DNA from: Microbacterium sp. Marseille-Q6648
Lineage (GTDB): Bacteria > Actinomycetota > Actinomycetes > Actinomycetales > Microbacteriaceae
DNA: 64,000 bases
Direction: 5' to 3'
Assembly (NCBI RefSeq): GCF_943181415.1
Contig: NZ_CALPBZ010000006.1
Location: 1-64,000 of the forward strand
In this document: positions 22,961 through 32,157 of the stretch, piece after piece
Position numbering within the stretch: the stretch's first letter is position 1
Layout: each line of letters begins with the position of its first letter
Made by a program: the position numbers and the translations under genes
The notes under the pieces: model-generated
The model's database searches: none
The model's input: the letters and a program-made list of their open reading frames with translations, nothing else
Told to the model about the DNA's origin: nothing

Positions 22961-25900
22961 TCACTGCGGAGCGAGGAGACCCGGCGGTGCGACCTGGACC
23001 GTGACCGTGGCGGTCGCGGTGTTGCCCGCGGCGTCCGTCGCGGTGTACTCGAAGGTGTACACCGCCCTGTTCGCCGCGACGACCTCGAAGGTCGTGTCGT
23101 CGATCTGCTCCACCGCGGCCTTTCGCGACCCCGACACCGTGGTGTCGGTCAGGGCGACGGTGACCTCGCCGCTGTCGTCGGCCGCGTCGATGTCGATCGT
23201 GACCAGTCGCTCCTTGTTGTTCGGCGGGAAGATCACGCCGGGCGAAGCCGTGGCGGCGATCGTCGGATCCGTCGTGTCGGGAGCGGTCAGCTCGAGGCCC
23301 ACCAGAACCGGGTCGTGGTCGCTCGATCGGTACGGATCGGGCGCGAACAGCGCGTCCTGGGCGTCCTGCTTGAACGACATGTCGTAGTCGATGAGGCTCG
23401 GCTCGTCGGCGTTGATGCGCCACACGGCCGCGCCGGTCACGTCCTCCGTCAGATCGGTGCCCGCCAGCGCGTAGTCGAGGTAGCCGAGCTGCCCGTCGAA
23501 CACGTAGGAGTAGGCGTTCTCGCCCTCGTACTCGTAGATGAGGTCGGTGTACCCGGCGTCGACGAGCACGTCGATCGGGTCTTCCTTGTCGTACGAGTTG
23601 AGGTCGCCGATGATCAGCTCACGACCCGCGCCCTGACCGGTGGGGTCACCGGCCAGCCAGTCCACCATCGCGGCGGCGGCGTCGGCGCGGACGCCGGCGC
23701 AGTTGGCCTGGCCGTCGCCGGTGTCGGGGTCGCCGACATCCGAGCACGACGATCCCTTGGACTTGAGGTGGTTGACCACGACGGTCACCGTCTCGCCCGA
23801 CTCGATCTCGGCGAACGTCTGCGCGAGAGCGGGCCGGTTCTTGTCGTCGAGCCAGCGCTCGTCGACGGCCTCGGTGAGCAGGGCGAAGTCCCCCACCGGT
23901 TCGACCGTCGCGGTCTTGTAGACCAGCGCTGTGGTGATCGCGTCCGTTCCGACGAGGCCGGTGTCGACGTATCCGTAGACGTCCTCGCCGATGGCGTCGT
24001 TCAGGGCCTCGGTGAGGGTGGCGACGGCCGTGCCATTGTTCTCGATCTCGATGAGCCCGAACACGTCGGCGTCGATCTCGCGCATCGCGGCGACGATCTT
24101 CGCCTCCTGCCGCTCGAACTCCTCGGCCGTGTCGGCACCGCGGGCGTCGGAGTCCTCGGACGTCAGCGTCGTGAAGTAGTTCAGCACGTTGAAGCTCGCC
24201 ACCGTCACGTCCCCGCCGACCTCGGGCACCTCGGGTCGCGGGTTCTCGACGGCGAAGTCGGCGCCCTGCGTGGGCTGGATCGCCCACGTGTCGAACCGGT
24301 AGTCGAGGATGCCGGTGACGTCGGTGACGGTGTCGCCGCCGCGGAACGAGTTCTCGAGGGTGAACTCCTCGCCGTTCGGGTGGATCGCCGGGTCGGGGTT
24401 CTGCGCGCTGCGGCCGTCGTCGATCGTGATGCGCTCGAGCAGGTTCTGCTCGGTGAGCTCGTCCGCCTCGGGCGAGCCGGGCTCGAAGACGGCGGTCGGG
24501 GTCATCTGCCGGTCGAGGCCGACATCGATCGTGCCGTAGCGGCCGAACTCGAAGTACTCGAGGATCGACAGCGTCTGGGGCAGCGTCACCCGCATGCCCT
24601 CGAGCGGCTCGTAGTCCTCGGGTGCGACGGGCAGCACCAGCTCGGTGGCCGCAGGCAGTTCTCCTCCAGCGGCGCAGATCGCGACATCATCCGCGACGAT
24701 CTCGGTGAGGCCCTCGAACTCGGTGACCTCGCCGATCACGTGCACGGCGTCGCCCGGGGCGACCTCGTCGCCGCCGGGAGCGTAGACGAAGATCGCGTCC
24801 GACGTCGCCGGGTCGCCGTCTGAGGCATCCTGCACGAAGTAGCCGCTGAAGCCGCCGGCCTGGAAGTCGCCGGTCACGACGCCCTCGATGCGGACGGTGG
24901 TGTCGACGACGGGCGACGTGTCGCCGGGGCCCTGAACCGAGCCGATCGTCACGACGGTCGCCCCGCAGTCCGCGACGCCCGTGCCCGGGTCGGTCGAGAC
25001 CTCGGTGGTGTTCTCGGCGGCGGGGGTGTTGACGGCCTCGCCGTCGACGAGTGTGCCGGTGAAACCGGGGATGCCGGCCAGGTCGAAGTCGTTGCGCACC
25101 CAGTCCGACGTCGTGTCGGTGTCGGTGCCGTCGGGGATGCGGCTGGCGCCGCCCGGTGCGAAGGACTGGCCGTCGTAGGCCACGCCGAGAGTGGTGCCGC
25201 CATAGGTGAGGTCGCCCGCACCGGCGTCGTTCACGGCGATGGCATCGACGACGGTGAAGCCGAAGCCGTCGTCGATGGTGCCGTCGTCGTTCGCGTCGAG
25301 GTCGGTGCCCGCCGCCGGGAGGTCGCCGGTGACCAGCAGCAGGCTGATGGTGCCGTTCTCGAGCGTGTTCGCCGCGAGGTCCGCCGTCGCGCGACCGTCG
25401 GCGTCGGCGGCGCCGAACGTCGTGATGGAGTCGAGGGTGCCCATGGGCGAGGACGCGTCGCCTTCGATCTGCAGCACCGCGTAGCCGGTGAGGTCCGCGC
25501 CTCCCATGGCGAGGAGTTCGATGAACTCCACGTCTGTGCCGGCGGTCGAGGCCGAGAACTCGTTGATGACGACGGTCGGGTCGGTCGGGACGATGTCGCC
25601 GCACTGGGCCGCGTGGGCGCCGAGGCCGTCGAACGTGTCGGTCGCGAAGCCCTGCCACTGCGCGGCCGGGTCGAACGCGTCGCTGCCGTCGGGGTCGCCG
25701 ACGCAGATGTCGGCGTTGCGACGAAGGGTGTTGTCGACCGTGGAGATCGCGTCGGATCCCCACCGGGTGCCGGGGTCGACGCCGATCTGGCCGATCACGT
25801 CGACGAACGCTCCGCCCTTCACGAGGGCCACCGCGTCATCGCCGTTGAACAGACCCGAACCCGTCGTCTGGTCGGCCTGATCGCGGATCGCGGGGATCGC

Positions 25901-26203
25901 CGACGAGTGCGCCACCACGTACACGTCGCCGGGCGCGAGGGTGCCGGCGAGGTTCAGGGTGAGGCCCGCCGATGCGCTTCCGTTGGAGTACTGCCTGATC
26001 GCGTACTCCCCCGCCGCAAGGTCGATGGGCGCCGCGGTGGGGTTGTAGATCTCGATCGCCTTATTGTTCGACGATCCTTCGATGTACTCGCTGATGAACG
26101 GTTCGACGGGCTCGGCCGCGGCAGCGGCGGGCGCGACGAGAGCCGTCACGGCGAGGGCGGCAGCTGTCGCGAGGACAGCGGCCTTTCGGGCAGGACGGTG
26201 CAC
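22961..26203 (-). CDS. ExeM/NucH-family extracellular endonuclease
   Basis: The 1080-residue secreted protein has a signal peptide (about residues 1-30, ending in PAAAAAEP), a lamin-tail-like domain (FISEYIEGSSNNKAIEIYN, about 35-190), a second lamin-tail-like domain (VVINEFSAS, about 215-400), an OB-fold region (about 420-560), and an endonuclease/exonuclease/phosphatase domain (about 660-990: VASFNVLNYF, FGLIEIENNG, VVNHLKSKGS, IIGDLNSY and RSSDHDPVL, the Asn/His/Asp catalytic set). An Ig-like C-terminal domain follows. It degrades external DNA, probably for nutrients or matrix remodelling. AGGAGGAT precedes the GTG at 26203. Confidence 0.92.
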   Translation of the reverse strand: MHRPARKAAVLATAAALAVTALVAPAAAAAEPVEPFISEYIEGSSNNKAIEIYNPTAAPIDLAAGEYAIRQYSNGSASAGLTLNLAGTLAPGDVYVVAHSSAIPAIRDQADQTTGSGLFNGDDAVALVKGGAFVDVIGQIGVDPGTRWGSDAISTVDNTLRRNADICVGDPDGSDAFDPAAQWQGFATDTFDGLGAHAAQCGDIVPTDPTVVINEFSASTAGTDVEFIELLAMGGADLTGYAVLQIEGDASSPMGTLDSITTFGAADADGRATADLAANTLENGTISLLLVTGDLPAAGTDLDANDDGTIDDGFGFTVVDAIAVNDAGAGDLTYGGTTLGVAYDGQSFAPGGASRIPDGTDTDTTSDWVRNDFDLAGIPGFTGTLVDGEAVNTPAAENTTEVSTDPGTGVADCGATVVTIGSVQGPGDTSPVVDTTVRIEGVVTGDFQAGGFSGYFVQDASDGDPATSDAIFVYAPGGDEVAPGDAVHVIGEVTEFEGLTEIVADDVAICAAGGELPAATELVLPVAPEDYEPLEGMRVTLPQTLSILEYFEFGRYGTIDVGLDRQMTPTAVFEPGSPEADELTEQNLLERITIDDGRSAQNPDPAIHPNGEEFTLENSFRGGDTVTDVTGILDYRFDTWAIQPTQGADFAVENPRPEVPEVGGDVTVASFNVLNYFTTLTSEDSDARGADTAEEFERQEAKIVAAMREIDADVFGLIEIENNGTAVATLTEALNDAIGEDVYGYVDTGLVGTDAITTALVYKTATVEPVGDFALLTEAVDERWLDDKNRPALAQTFAEIESGETVTVVVNHLKSKGSSCSDVGDPDTGDGQANCAGVRADAAAAMVDWLAGDPTGQGAGRELIIGDLNSYDKEDPIDVLVDAGYTDLIYEYEGENAYSYVFDGQLGYLDYALAGTDLTEDVTGAAVWRINADEPSLIDYDMSFKQDAQDALFAPDPYRSSDHDPVLVGLELTAPDTTDPTIAATASPGVIFPPNNKERLVTIDIDAADDSGEVTVALTDTTVSGSRKAAVEQIDDTTFEVVAANRAVYTFEYTATDAAGNTATATVTVQVAPPGLLAPQ

Positions 26204-26389
26204 GGATCCTCCTCGTGGGAACGGGGGCCGACCGACCCCCATCGGCCACGCTAGGCGAGGGCCGCGACACGCCAGAAGAGCGCCAACATGAGAGTCTCGT
26301 GAACTTTTTCCCGCCCCGGAGTGTCCCGGCGATCATTCGACGACGGAAACCCCTGTAATCCCGGCCCGGGTGTGCACACAATGGTCCTC

Positions 26390-26896
26390 ATGACCCTGAG
26401 CACCGTCGCACCTTTCCGCGTCGTGTTCGTCTGCACCGGCAACATCTGCCGCTCCCCCATGGCGGATGTCGTCTTCCGCGAGTTCGCGGATGCCGCGGGA
26501 CTGGGTGCGCGGGTGGCGTCCACCAGCGCCGGAACGGGCGACTGGCATGTGGGCGAGCGCGCCGACGAGCGAACCCTCGATGCCCTGGTGCGGCGCGGCT
26601 ACGACGGTGCGCACCACCGCGCCCGCCAGTTCACTCAGCAGGACTTCGCGCGCAACGACCTCGTGGTGGCCCTCGACCGCAGTCACGAACGGATCCTCCG
26701 CGGCTGGGCCCACGACGAATCGGATGCCGACAAGATCGCGCTCCTGCTCTCGTTCGATCCGGGCGCGGTCACCCTCGACGTCCCCGACCCGTACTACGCG
26801 GGGCCGGGGATGTTCGACGAGGTGCTCGCTATGATCGAGAGCGCGAGCCGGGCGCTCTTCCGGCAGCTCGAACCCGCGATCCGACCGGCGATGTGA
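26390..26896 (+). CDS. Low-molecular-weight protein-tyrosine phosphatase
   Basis: The 168-residue protein opens with the P-loop VFVCTGNICRSPMA (CX5RS; the nucleophile Cys and Arg bind phosphate) and has the general acid in DVPDPYYAG near residue 138. It should dephosphorylate tyrosines in the cytoplasm or act on polysaccharide-synthesis kinases; no such kinase is adjacent. Two start codons are possible, ATG at 26381 and at 26390; I prefer the second because CACAAT lies about seven bases before it, but this is weak. Confidence 0.92.
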   Translation: MTLSTVAPFRVVFVCTGNICRSPMADVVFREFADAAGLGARVASTSAGTGDWHVGERADERTLDALVRRGYDGAHHRARQFTQQDFARNDLVVALDRSHERILRGWAHDESDADKIALLLSFDPGAVTLDVPDPYYAGPGMFDEVLAMIESASRALFRQLEPAIRPAM

Positions 26897-26942
26897 TGCC
26901 GGCGGCATCCTCGCGCGCACCGCGCCTCATGACGGGAGCACC

Positions 26943-28325
26943 GTGACCTCTCTCCCCCCGCAGCCCCTCAGCCCGCTCGACGGCCGCTACCGCGCGGCGG
27001 TCTCGCCGCTGGCCGACCACCTCTCGGAGGCGGGTCTCAACCGCGCCCGCGTCGAGGTCGAGGTCGAGTGGCTGATCGCCCTCACCGATCGGTACCTCTT
27101 CGACACGGCCCCGCTGTCGGAGTCTCAGAAGGACCGGCTTCGCGTGCTGTACCTCGACTTCGGTCAGGTCGAGATCGATTGGCTCGCCGCCAAGGAGGCG
27201 GTCACCCGCCACGATGTGAAGGCCGTCGAGTACCTCGTGCGCGACCGTCTGACGCAGATGGGGCTGGACGGCATCGCCGAGCTCACGCACTTCGCGTGCA
27301 CGAGCGAGGACATCAACTCCACCGCCTACGCCCTGACCGTCAAGCGCGCGGTGCACGACGTGTGGCTGCCCAAGCTCCGCGAGGTCATCGCGACGCTCAA
27401 GAACCTCGCCGAGAAGCACCGCGACGCACCCATGCTGTCGCGCACGCACGGGCAGCCGGCCACCCCGACGACGATGGGCAAAGAGCTCGCCGTCTTCGCC
27501 TGGCGGCTGCAGCGCGTCGCGGCGCAGGTTGCGGCATCCGATCACCTGGCCAAGTTCTCGGGGGCGACCGGCACCTGGTCGGCGCACCTCGCAGCCGACC
27601 CGACAGTGGACTGGCCGCTCGTCTCACGCGAGTTCATCGAGTCGCTGGGTCTGGGGTTCAATCCGCTGACCACGCAGATCGAGTCGCACGACTGGCAGGT
27701 CGAGCTCTACGACCGCATCCGGCACGCGGGCGGCATCCTCCACAACCTCGCCACCGACATCTGGACGTACATCTCTCTCGGGTTCTTCTCGCAGATCCCG
27801 GTCGCCGGGGCAACCGGATCGTCGACGATGCCGCACAAGATCAACCCGATCCGGTTCGAGAACGCCGAGGCCAACCTCGAGATCGCCGGCGGGCTGCTCG
27901 CGACCCTGTCGCAGACGCTCGTGACCTCGCGACTGCAGCGCGACCTGACCGACTCGACGACGCAGCGAAACATCGGAGTGGCGCTCGGGCACTCGCTGCT
28001 GGCCCTGGACAACCTCAAGCGCGGCCTCGGGGAGATCTCCCTCGCCCAGCACGTGCTCGACGCCGATCTCGACGCCAACTGGGAAGTTCTGGCCGAGGCC
28101 ATCCAGACCGTGGTGCGCGCCGAGATCACCGCCGGCCGGTCGGCCATCACCGACCCGTACGCGCTGCTGAAGGACCTCACCCGCGGTCGCCGGGTCGGAG
28201 GGCCCGAGCTGGCCGAGTTCGTGCAGGGTCTCGACATCGGCGACGACGCGAAGCAGCGCCTGCTCGCACTGACCCCCGCCGGGTACGTCGGTGTGGCGGG
28301 GTCGCTGGTCGACACGCTCCGCTGA
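26943..28325 (+). CDS. purB: Adenylosuccinate lyase
   Basis: The 460-residue protein is of the fumarase/aspartase superfamily: SPLDGRYR at the start, CTSEDINSTAYAL, SRTHGQPATPTTMGKE (catalytic His) and the signature GSSTMPHKINPIRFENAE with the mobile catalytic Ser loop. It catalyses two steps of purine synthesis: SAICAR to AICAR, and adenylosuccinate to AMP plus fumarate. The start is a GTG at 26943 preceded by GGGAGC. The gene is alone; other pur genes are not in this window. It follows the phosphatase by 46 bp. Confidence 0.96.
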   Translation: MTSLPPQPLSPLDGRYRAAVSPLADHLSEAGLNRARVEVEVEWLIALTDRYLFDTAPLSESQKDRLRVLYLDFGQVEIDWLAAKEAVTRHDVKAVEYLVRDRLTQMGLDGIAELTHFACTSEDINSTAYALTVKRAVHDVWLPKLREVIATLKNLAEKHRDAPMLSRTHGQPATPTTMGKELAVFAWRLQRVAAQVAASDHLAKFSGATGTWSAHLAADPTVDWPLVSREFIESLGLGFNPLTTQIESHDWQVELYDRIRHAGGILHNLATDIWTYISLGFFSQIPVAGATGSSTMPHKINPIRFENAEANLEIAGGLLATLSQTLVTSRLQRDLTDSTTQRNIGVALGHSLLALDNLKRGLGEISLAQHVLDADLDANWEVLAEAIQTVVRAEITAGRSAITDPYALLKDLTRGRRVGGPELAEFVQGLDIGDDAKQRLLALTPAGYVGVAGSLVDTLR

Positions 28326-28471
28326 GACGTGCTTCGGGAGCGGGAGCTGAGACGTGCTCCGGGCGGCGGATCGGCACGCTGAAGAGTGCCGTGCGCCCCG
28401 GGAACGGGGCTACAGGGTACGCCCCCTTCGCCGTGCTGGCAACGGGGGTGAGCGGCACGGCCGCGGTCGCC

Positions 28472-28477
28472 TAGCGT
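28472..28477 (+). promoter_or_regulatory. -10-like TAGCGT six bases before a membrane-protein ATG
   Basis: TAGCGT followed by CCGAAT and ATG at 28484; the preceding 160 bases after purB hold no gene, only short GC-rich inverted repeats. No Shine-Dalgarno sequence, so a leaderless message is likely. Confidence 0.35.
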
Positions 28478-28483
28478 CCGAAT

Positions 28484-29254
28484 ATGACCGACAACCGCTC
28501 GCCCGAGTCCGACCGACCGATCCGCAACGAACCCGTGCGCAACGAGCCCGTCCGCAACGAGCCCGTCCGCGATGGGCGCGTTCACGACGAGAATGTCCGC
28601 GATGGCCGCGTCCATGATGGCCGCGTCCACGACGAGCCCGTGACCCGCGCCTACGACACCGACCGGGATGCCGCGACCGCCGCCGCCGTGCAGCACGACG
28701 TCCTGCAGCGCGAACGCGAGAAGTTCGGCGGGATGAAGTTCGGATCCGCCTTCTTCGGGTGGCTCACCGCTATGGGCGCCGCCATCCTCCTCACCGCCCT
28801 GGTCGCCGCGATCGGCGGCGCGCTCGGACTCGGAAACCCCGAGGCCGTCGACGACGCGGCCGCCGCGGCCGAGGCCAACCCCACCGCCGCCACGATCATC
28901 GGCGCCATCGCGATCGCGCTCGTGCTGTTCATCGCGTACTTCGCCGGAGGCTACGTCGCCGGCCGCATGGCGCGCTTCAGCGGAGCGAAGCAGGGTGTCG
29001 CCGTGTGGCTGTGGGCTGTCGTCATCGCGATCGTGATCGCCATCATCACCGCGCTCGGCGGCAGCCAGTGGGACATCCTCGCCAACCTCGGCGGCTTCCC
29101 CCGCATCCCGGTGAGCGCCGAGACGGCCACGACCACCGGCATCCTCACCGCCATCGGCGCGGCGATCGTGACGCTCGCCGCTGCGGTCCTCGGCGGCATG
29201 GCCGGCATGCGCTACCACCGTCGCGTGGACCGCGTCGGCTTCGGCGCCGCCTGA
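28484..29254 (+). CDS. Membrane protein with an N-terminal pentapeptide repeat
   Basis: The 256-residue protein is of unknown function. Residues 14-53 are eight tandem charged pentapeptides of form (R/H)(N/D)(E/G)xV, such as RNEPV and HDGRV. A short helical stretch (AAAVQHDVLQREREKFGGM) follows, then four membrane segments: about 85-108, 140-162, 170-195 and 220-245, including GYVAGRMARFSGAKQG, which resembles the YrzE/TIGR04086-like small-membrane-protein pattern. The charged repeat would lie in the cytoplasm. No operon partner is visible. Confidence 0.7.
   Translation: MTDNRSPESDRPIRNEPVRNEPVRNEPVRDGRVHDENVRDGRVHDGRVHDEPVTRAYDTDRDAATAAAVQHDVLQREREKFGGMKFGSAFFGWLTAMGAAILLTALVAAIGGALGLGNPEAVDDAAAAAEANPTAATIIGAIAIALVLFIAYFAGGYVAGRMARFSGAKQGVAVWLWAVVIAIVIAIITALGGSQWDILANLGGFPRIPVSAETATTTGILTAIGAAIVTLAAAVLGGMAGMRYHRRVDRVGFGAA
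28523..28642. repeat. Eight 15-bp tandem repeats in a membrane-protein gene
   Basis: Eight consecutive 15-bp units of pattern CGCAACGAGCCCGTC and degenerate CGCGATGGCCGCGTC encode the eight pentapeptides. The first three copies are nearly identical at DNA level and the later ones diverge, suggesting recent expansion at one end. Confidence 0.9.
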
Positions 29255-29265
29255 GTCCGAGTCTT

Positions 29266-29305
29266 GGAACCCCCGGCGTCAGCTCTTGCGGATGCCGGGG
29301 GTTCC
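29266..29305. terminator. Hairpin between convergent genes
   Basis: Arms 29266-29277 and 29294-29305 (GGAACCCCCGGC and its complement) pair perfectly over 12 bp around a 16-nt loop that holds the stop codon of the minus-strand gene; the right arm is inside that gene's last codons. It could terminate both converging transcripts. Confidence 0.6.
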
Positions 29306-29605
29306 GGCATCCGGCTCATCGTCGTCGTCAGGAAGAAGCACGGGCTTGTCGACGGTCTTCGCGACCTGCGCGGGATCGACCGCGAGTAGCAGCAGCGCCA
29401 TGATCAGCAGCACGGCGATGAACGAGATTCCGGCCACGACGAGGGCCAGGACGAGCGCGCTCTGCGCCTCGTCGGCCGTCCGCTGCTGGAAGAAGCCCAT
29501 CGACACGAGCGTGACGACGCCCGCGAACGCGGCGGCGACGAATGCGAACCCGAGCAGCTGCACGGGCTTCATGAGGTCGCGGCGGGTGGGGCGGTCGTCG
29601 GTCAC
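29279..29605 (-). CDS. Small two-TM membrane protein of unknown function
   Basis: The 108-residue protein has a charged N terminus (MTDDRPTRRDLMKP), two membrane segments (about 15-38 and 48-70; LVLALVVAGISFIAVLLIMA) and an acidic tail DDDDEPDAG. It resembles small amino-acid-transporter-like or DUF-type actinobacterial membrane proteins without a defined role. Its ATG overlaps the stop of the upstream membrane-protein gene, so the two are co-translated and may form a unit. Confidence 0.75.
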   Translation of the reverse strand: MTDDRPTRRDLMKPVQLLGFAFVAAAFAGVVTLVSMGFFQQRTADEAQSALVLALVVAGISFIAVLLIMALLLLAVDPAQVAKTVDKPVLLPDDDDEPDAGTPGIRKS

Positions 29606-30384
29606 GGGGTGTCCTTCGGGTCGGCGGAGGCGCGGACGCCCTCGCTCGCGGTAGCCGTCGCGGCATCCGGGTGCACGGCGACGGTCGGGGACGCGGCGGC
29701 CGGGTCACCCGAGTCGGCGCGCGGGGTGAAGCCGGCGATCGCGAGGTAGACCGCGACGATGGCGGCGTACCCGCCGAAGACGCCGACGGCGATGGTGATC
29801 CCGGTGAGGGTGAACGACTGGCCGGCCTCGGCGATCGTGTAGTCGAGGGCGTAGCCGGCGGGGACGAACAGCAGCGCGATGCCCAGGACGAGCGAGAGGA
29901 TGCCGACCGTCACACCGTCGCGCGACTCGGCCCGCGGTGCCTGCGGCGCCTCACCGGCAGCGCTCACCCACGGAGCGACCGCGCCACGACGAGGCGCGGC
30001 GTCGGCCGGGCGGGTACGACCGCGCAGCTCCCGCCAACCGGCGAGCGCCTCGACGAGGCCCGAGAGCAGGGCCCACGCGATGACGACGACGAAGAAGCCG
30101 GTGCCGGTGCGGAGGGTGGGGATGCCGCTCACCATGCCCGCGACCAGCGTGAGGAGTCCGAGCAGGAGTGCCGGCGCCCGTCGTCCGGCAGGGAAGACCA
30201 GCCACAGCGACAGCATCCAGATGAGGCCCGTCGCGACGGCGAAGCCGCCGAAGACCGCCAGCCCCACCGGCGCGGAGTGATCGGGCGAGAAGGTGATCAT
30301 GACCGCCGCGATCGCCGCGAAGAGGGCTCGGCCGAACTGCACGTGTCGCACGTCGAACGTGCGAGAAGAAGGCGTTGCGGTCAC
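29602..30384 (-). CDS. Polytopic membrane protein of unknown function
   Basis: The 260-residue protein from a GTG at 30384 (AGGAAA nine bases upstream) has about six membrane helices in two groups: GRALFAAIAAVMITF through SGLVEALAGW, then after a hydrophilic loop (GRTRPADAAPRRG) VGILSLVLGIALLFVPAGY and the last near YAAIVAVYLAIAGF. The C-terminal tail is Ala/Ser/Asp-rich. No transport motif is recognised. It is coupled by a four-base overlap to the small membrane protein downstream. Confidence 0.7.
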   Translation of the reverse strand: MTATPSSRTFDVRHVQFGRALFAAIAAVMITFSPDHSAPVGLAVFGGFAVATGLIWMLSLWLVFPAGRRAPALLLGLLTLVAGMVSGIPTLRTGTGFFVVVIAWALLSGLVEALAGWRELRGRTRPADAAPRRGAVAPWVSAAGEAPQAPRAESRDGVTVGILSLVLGIALLFVPAGYALDYTIAEAGQSFTLTGITIAVGVFGGYAAIVAVYLAIAGFTPRADSGDPAAASPTVAVHPDAATATASEGVRASADPKDTP

Positions 30385-30559
30385 GAGCGTTTCCTGCGGA
30401 AGAAGACGGGAGGCCTCCAGTCTAAGTCGTGGCCGTGAAAGGCAGGTCAGAGGGGTGCTCGCCCGGCTGGACGTTCGTCGGCGGGCTGTCAACCCCGATG
30501 CGGCATCCGCGTCGGGCGGGGTACCGTGCGTGTTCGGCGACGAGGACGGAGGAACCGAC

Positions 30560-31156
30560 ATGTCTCAGCCGAACCATCACGGCGCGGAGCCGGACGAGAA
30601 GCAGCGACAGCGCGGGATGTACCTGCGCTTCGCAGCCGCCATCCTGACGAGCATGGTGGTGATGTACGCCGCGATGTTCCTCGGATCGTGGGAGTGGGGT
30701 CACGTGCAGTTCAGCCAGAGTCGCGTGTTCATGGCTCTCACCATGGGCGGCACGATGGGGCTGATCATGCTCGCCTGGATGCTGGGGATGTACAAGAGCA
30801 CGAAGGTCAACATCGCGATCGTGGTCATCAGCATCCTGATGATCGGGGGCGGGGTGGCCCTGGACCGCAGCCAGGCGACCGTGGATTCGACCGCCTTCAT
30901 GCGGGGCATGATCCCCCACCATTCCCTTGCCATCACCAGGTCGGAGCGCTCTCAGCTCGCCGATGTGCGGGTGTGCGAACTCGCTCAGGAGATCAGCGCC
31001 GCTCAGCGCCGCGAGATCGCCGAGATGGAGTGGTTGATCGCCGACATCGCCGAGAACGGCGCGGTGACCTCAGCGTCCGAGGCCGCCGAGCGAGCGGTGC
31101 CGACCTTCGAGGGCGTCGCGGACCGGACGTGCGGCGCCGAGGCGGCGGGGTCCTGA
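30560..31156 (+). CDS. DUF305-domain membrane protein
   Basis: The 198-residue protein has three N-terminal membrane segments (about 22-42, 52-72 and 80-100) followed by a DUF305/ferritin-like segment with MRGMIPHHSLAI, AQEISAAQRREIAEM and EWLIADI. The MIPHH motif of DUF305 is associated with metal (often copper) binding outside the membrane. GGAGGA lies seven bases before the ATG at 30560. No copper genes are adjacent. Role unknown. Confidence 0.82.
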   Translation: MSQPNHHGAEPDEKQRQRGMYLRFAAAILTSMVVMYAAMFLGSWEWGHVQFSQSRVFMALTMGGTMGLIMLAWMLGMYKSTKVNIAIVVISILMIGGGVALDRSQATVDSTAFMRGMIPHHSLAITRSERSQLADVRVCELAQEISAAQRREIAEMEWLIADIAENGAVTSASEAAERAVPTFEGVADRTCGAEAAGS

Positions 31157-31177
31157 GGGCTAGCGCCGGGCCAGGGG

Positions 31178-31257
31178 TGCCGAACACGTGTTGTGGCCGA
31201 GATGACACGTCCTGCGCGCATCGGACGGGTGCCCTCGGCGAGAACACGTGATCTGGG
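31178..31257. repeat. CACGTG-core intergenic repeat, two copies
   Basis: Two copies of an element with core GAACACGTG lie at about 31178-31192 (GAACACGTGTTGTGGCC) and 31235-31257 (AGAACACGTGATCTGGGCG), with a degenerate piece (GACACGTC) between. The second matches the array at 37367-37552 in both core and GATCTGGGCG flank. They occupy the gap between the convergent DUF305 and hydrolase genes. Confidence 0.75.
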
Positions 31258-31290
31258 CGCCCCAGGGCGGGGGGCGCCCGGGCTGAAGGT

Positions 31291-32088
31291 TCAGCGAGCC
31301 CGGAAGAACTCCACGGCCTCGGCGCGGAAGACGCGTGACCCTGGCGTGTTGAAGTGGTGACGCTCGGGGATCTCGACGAACGTGCCGTTCGGGGTCGCGG
31401 CCGCCAGGCCGCGCGATCGCTCGAGGATGGCGTCCTCGCTGCCGGTGGCGAAGAGGATCGGCTGCAGCGGCGGATTCTCGGGATCGGGGTCGGCGTCGCC
31501 CTGCCGCATCCCCTCGCCGAGCGCGACGAGCGCCCGCAGGTCGTTGCCGGCCACCCGCTCGGCCAGGGTGATGTAGTTGCGGGTGACCTGATCCTCGACC
31601 GGCGTGCCGTCGTCGGCGTAGGCGCGCGCCTGCTCGAGCTGCAGCCGCGCGAGCGGGCGTCCGTCCGGGATGCCGCCGAGCACAGCCCTCGTCACGCGTG
31701 CCGGCGCATCGACGGCGAACTGCCAGCCGACGCGCGCGCCGAGCGAGTATCCGGCGTAGCGGACCGCGTCGATCAGGTACGTGTCGAGGACGATGTGAAG
31801 GTCGCCGACGAGGGCGTCCATCGAGTAGTCGCGCGGGTCGTGCGGCTTGTCGCTCGCGCCGTGCCCCCGCTGGTCGACACCCACGACGCGGAAGCCGGCG
31901 CGCGTCAGGTCGCGCACCCACCCGGTGCTCACCCAGTTGTCGCGGCAGCTCGACGAGAAGCCGTGCACGCAGAGCACCGGTTCGGCGTCGGGATCGCCCC
32001 ACGTGTAGGTGGCGATGCGGTGACCCTCGGGCGACATGACGAACTGCGGATCGGGCATCTCGGTCAGCAGTGAGGGCGCGGCATCCAT
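31291..32088 (-). CDS. Alpha/beta-fold hydrolase
   Basis: The 265-residue protein has VLCVHGFSSSC (oxyanion-hole HG), VGVDQRGHGASDKP, the nucleophile elbow YAGYSLGARVG, a late acid in FATGSEDAIL and catalytic His in PERHHFNTPG. It is like epoxide hydrolases and haloperoxidase-type esterases but lacks distinguishing residues. The likely substrate is a small ester or lactone. I place the start at the ATG 32088, which has CAAGAT six bases upstream; an in-frame ATG exists at 32109. It is divergent from the quinone-reductase gene. Confidence 0.85.
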   Translation of the reverse strand: MDAAPSLLTEMPDPQFVMSPEGHRIATYTWGDPDAEPVLCVHGFSSSCRDNWVSTGWVRDLTRAGFRVVGVDQRGHGASDKPHDPRDYSMDALVGDLHIVLDTYLIDAVRYAGYSLGARVGWQFAVDAPARVTRAVLGGIPDGRPLARLQLEQARAYADDGTPVEDQVTRNYITLAERVAGNDLRALVALGEGMRQGDADPDPENPPLQPILFATGSEDAILERSRGLAAATPNGTFVEIPERHHFNTPGSRVFRAEAVEFFRAR

Positions 32089-32157
32089 GGCACCATCTTG
32101 GTCCTCCATCGCGTCCGGCGAGGAATATGTTGCCGACGCGACCGGTTGGCCCGACGC

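Noticed and set aside
22805-24823. Long plus-strand frame opposite the extracellular nuclease
   Set aside because: Low-complexity Val/Arg/Asp-rich translation, antisense to a conserved gene; same explanation for long frames opposite E2 (16045-17424), GH3 (56932-59619) and GH51 (46328-47383).
26897-26942. Purine riboswitch or PurR site before purB
   Set aside because: Only 46 bp separate purB from the phosphatase gene, and no structured element or palindrome is visible.
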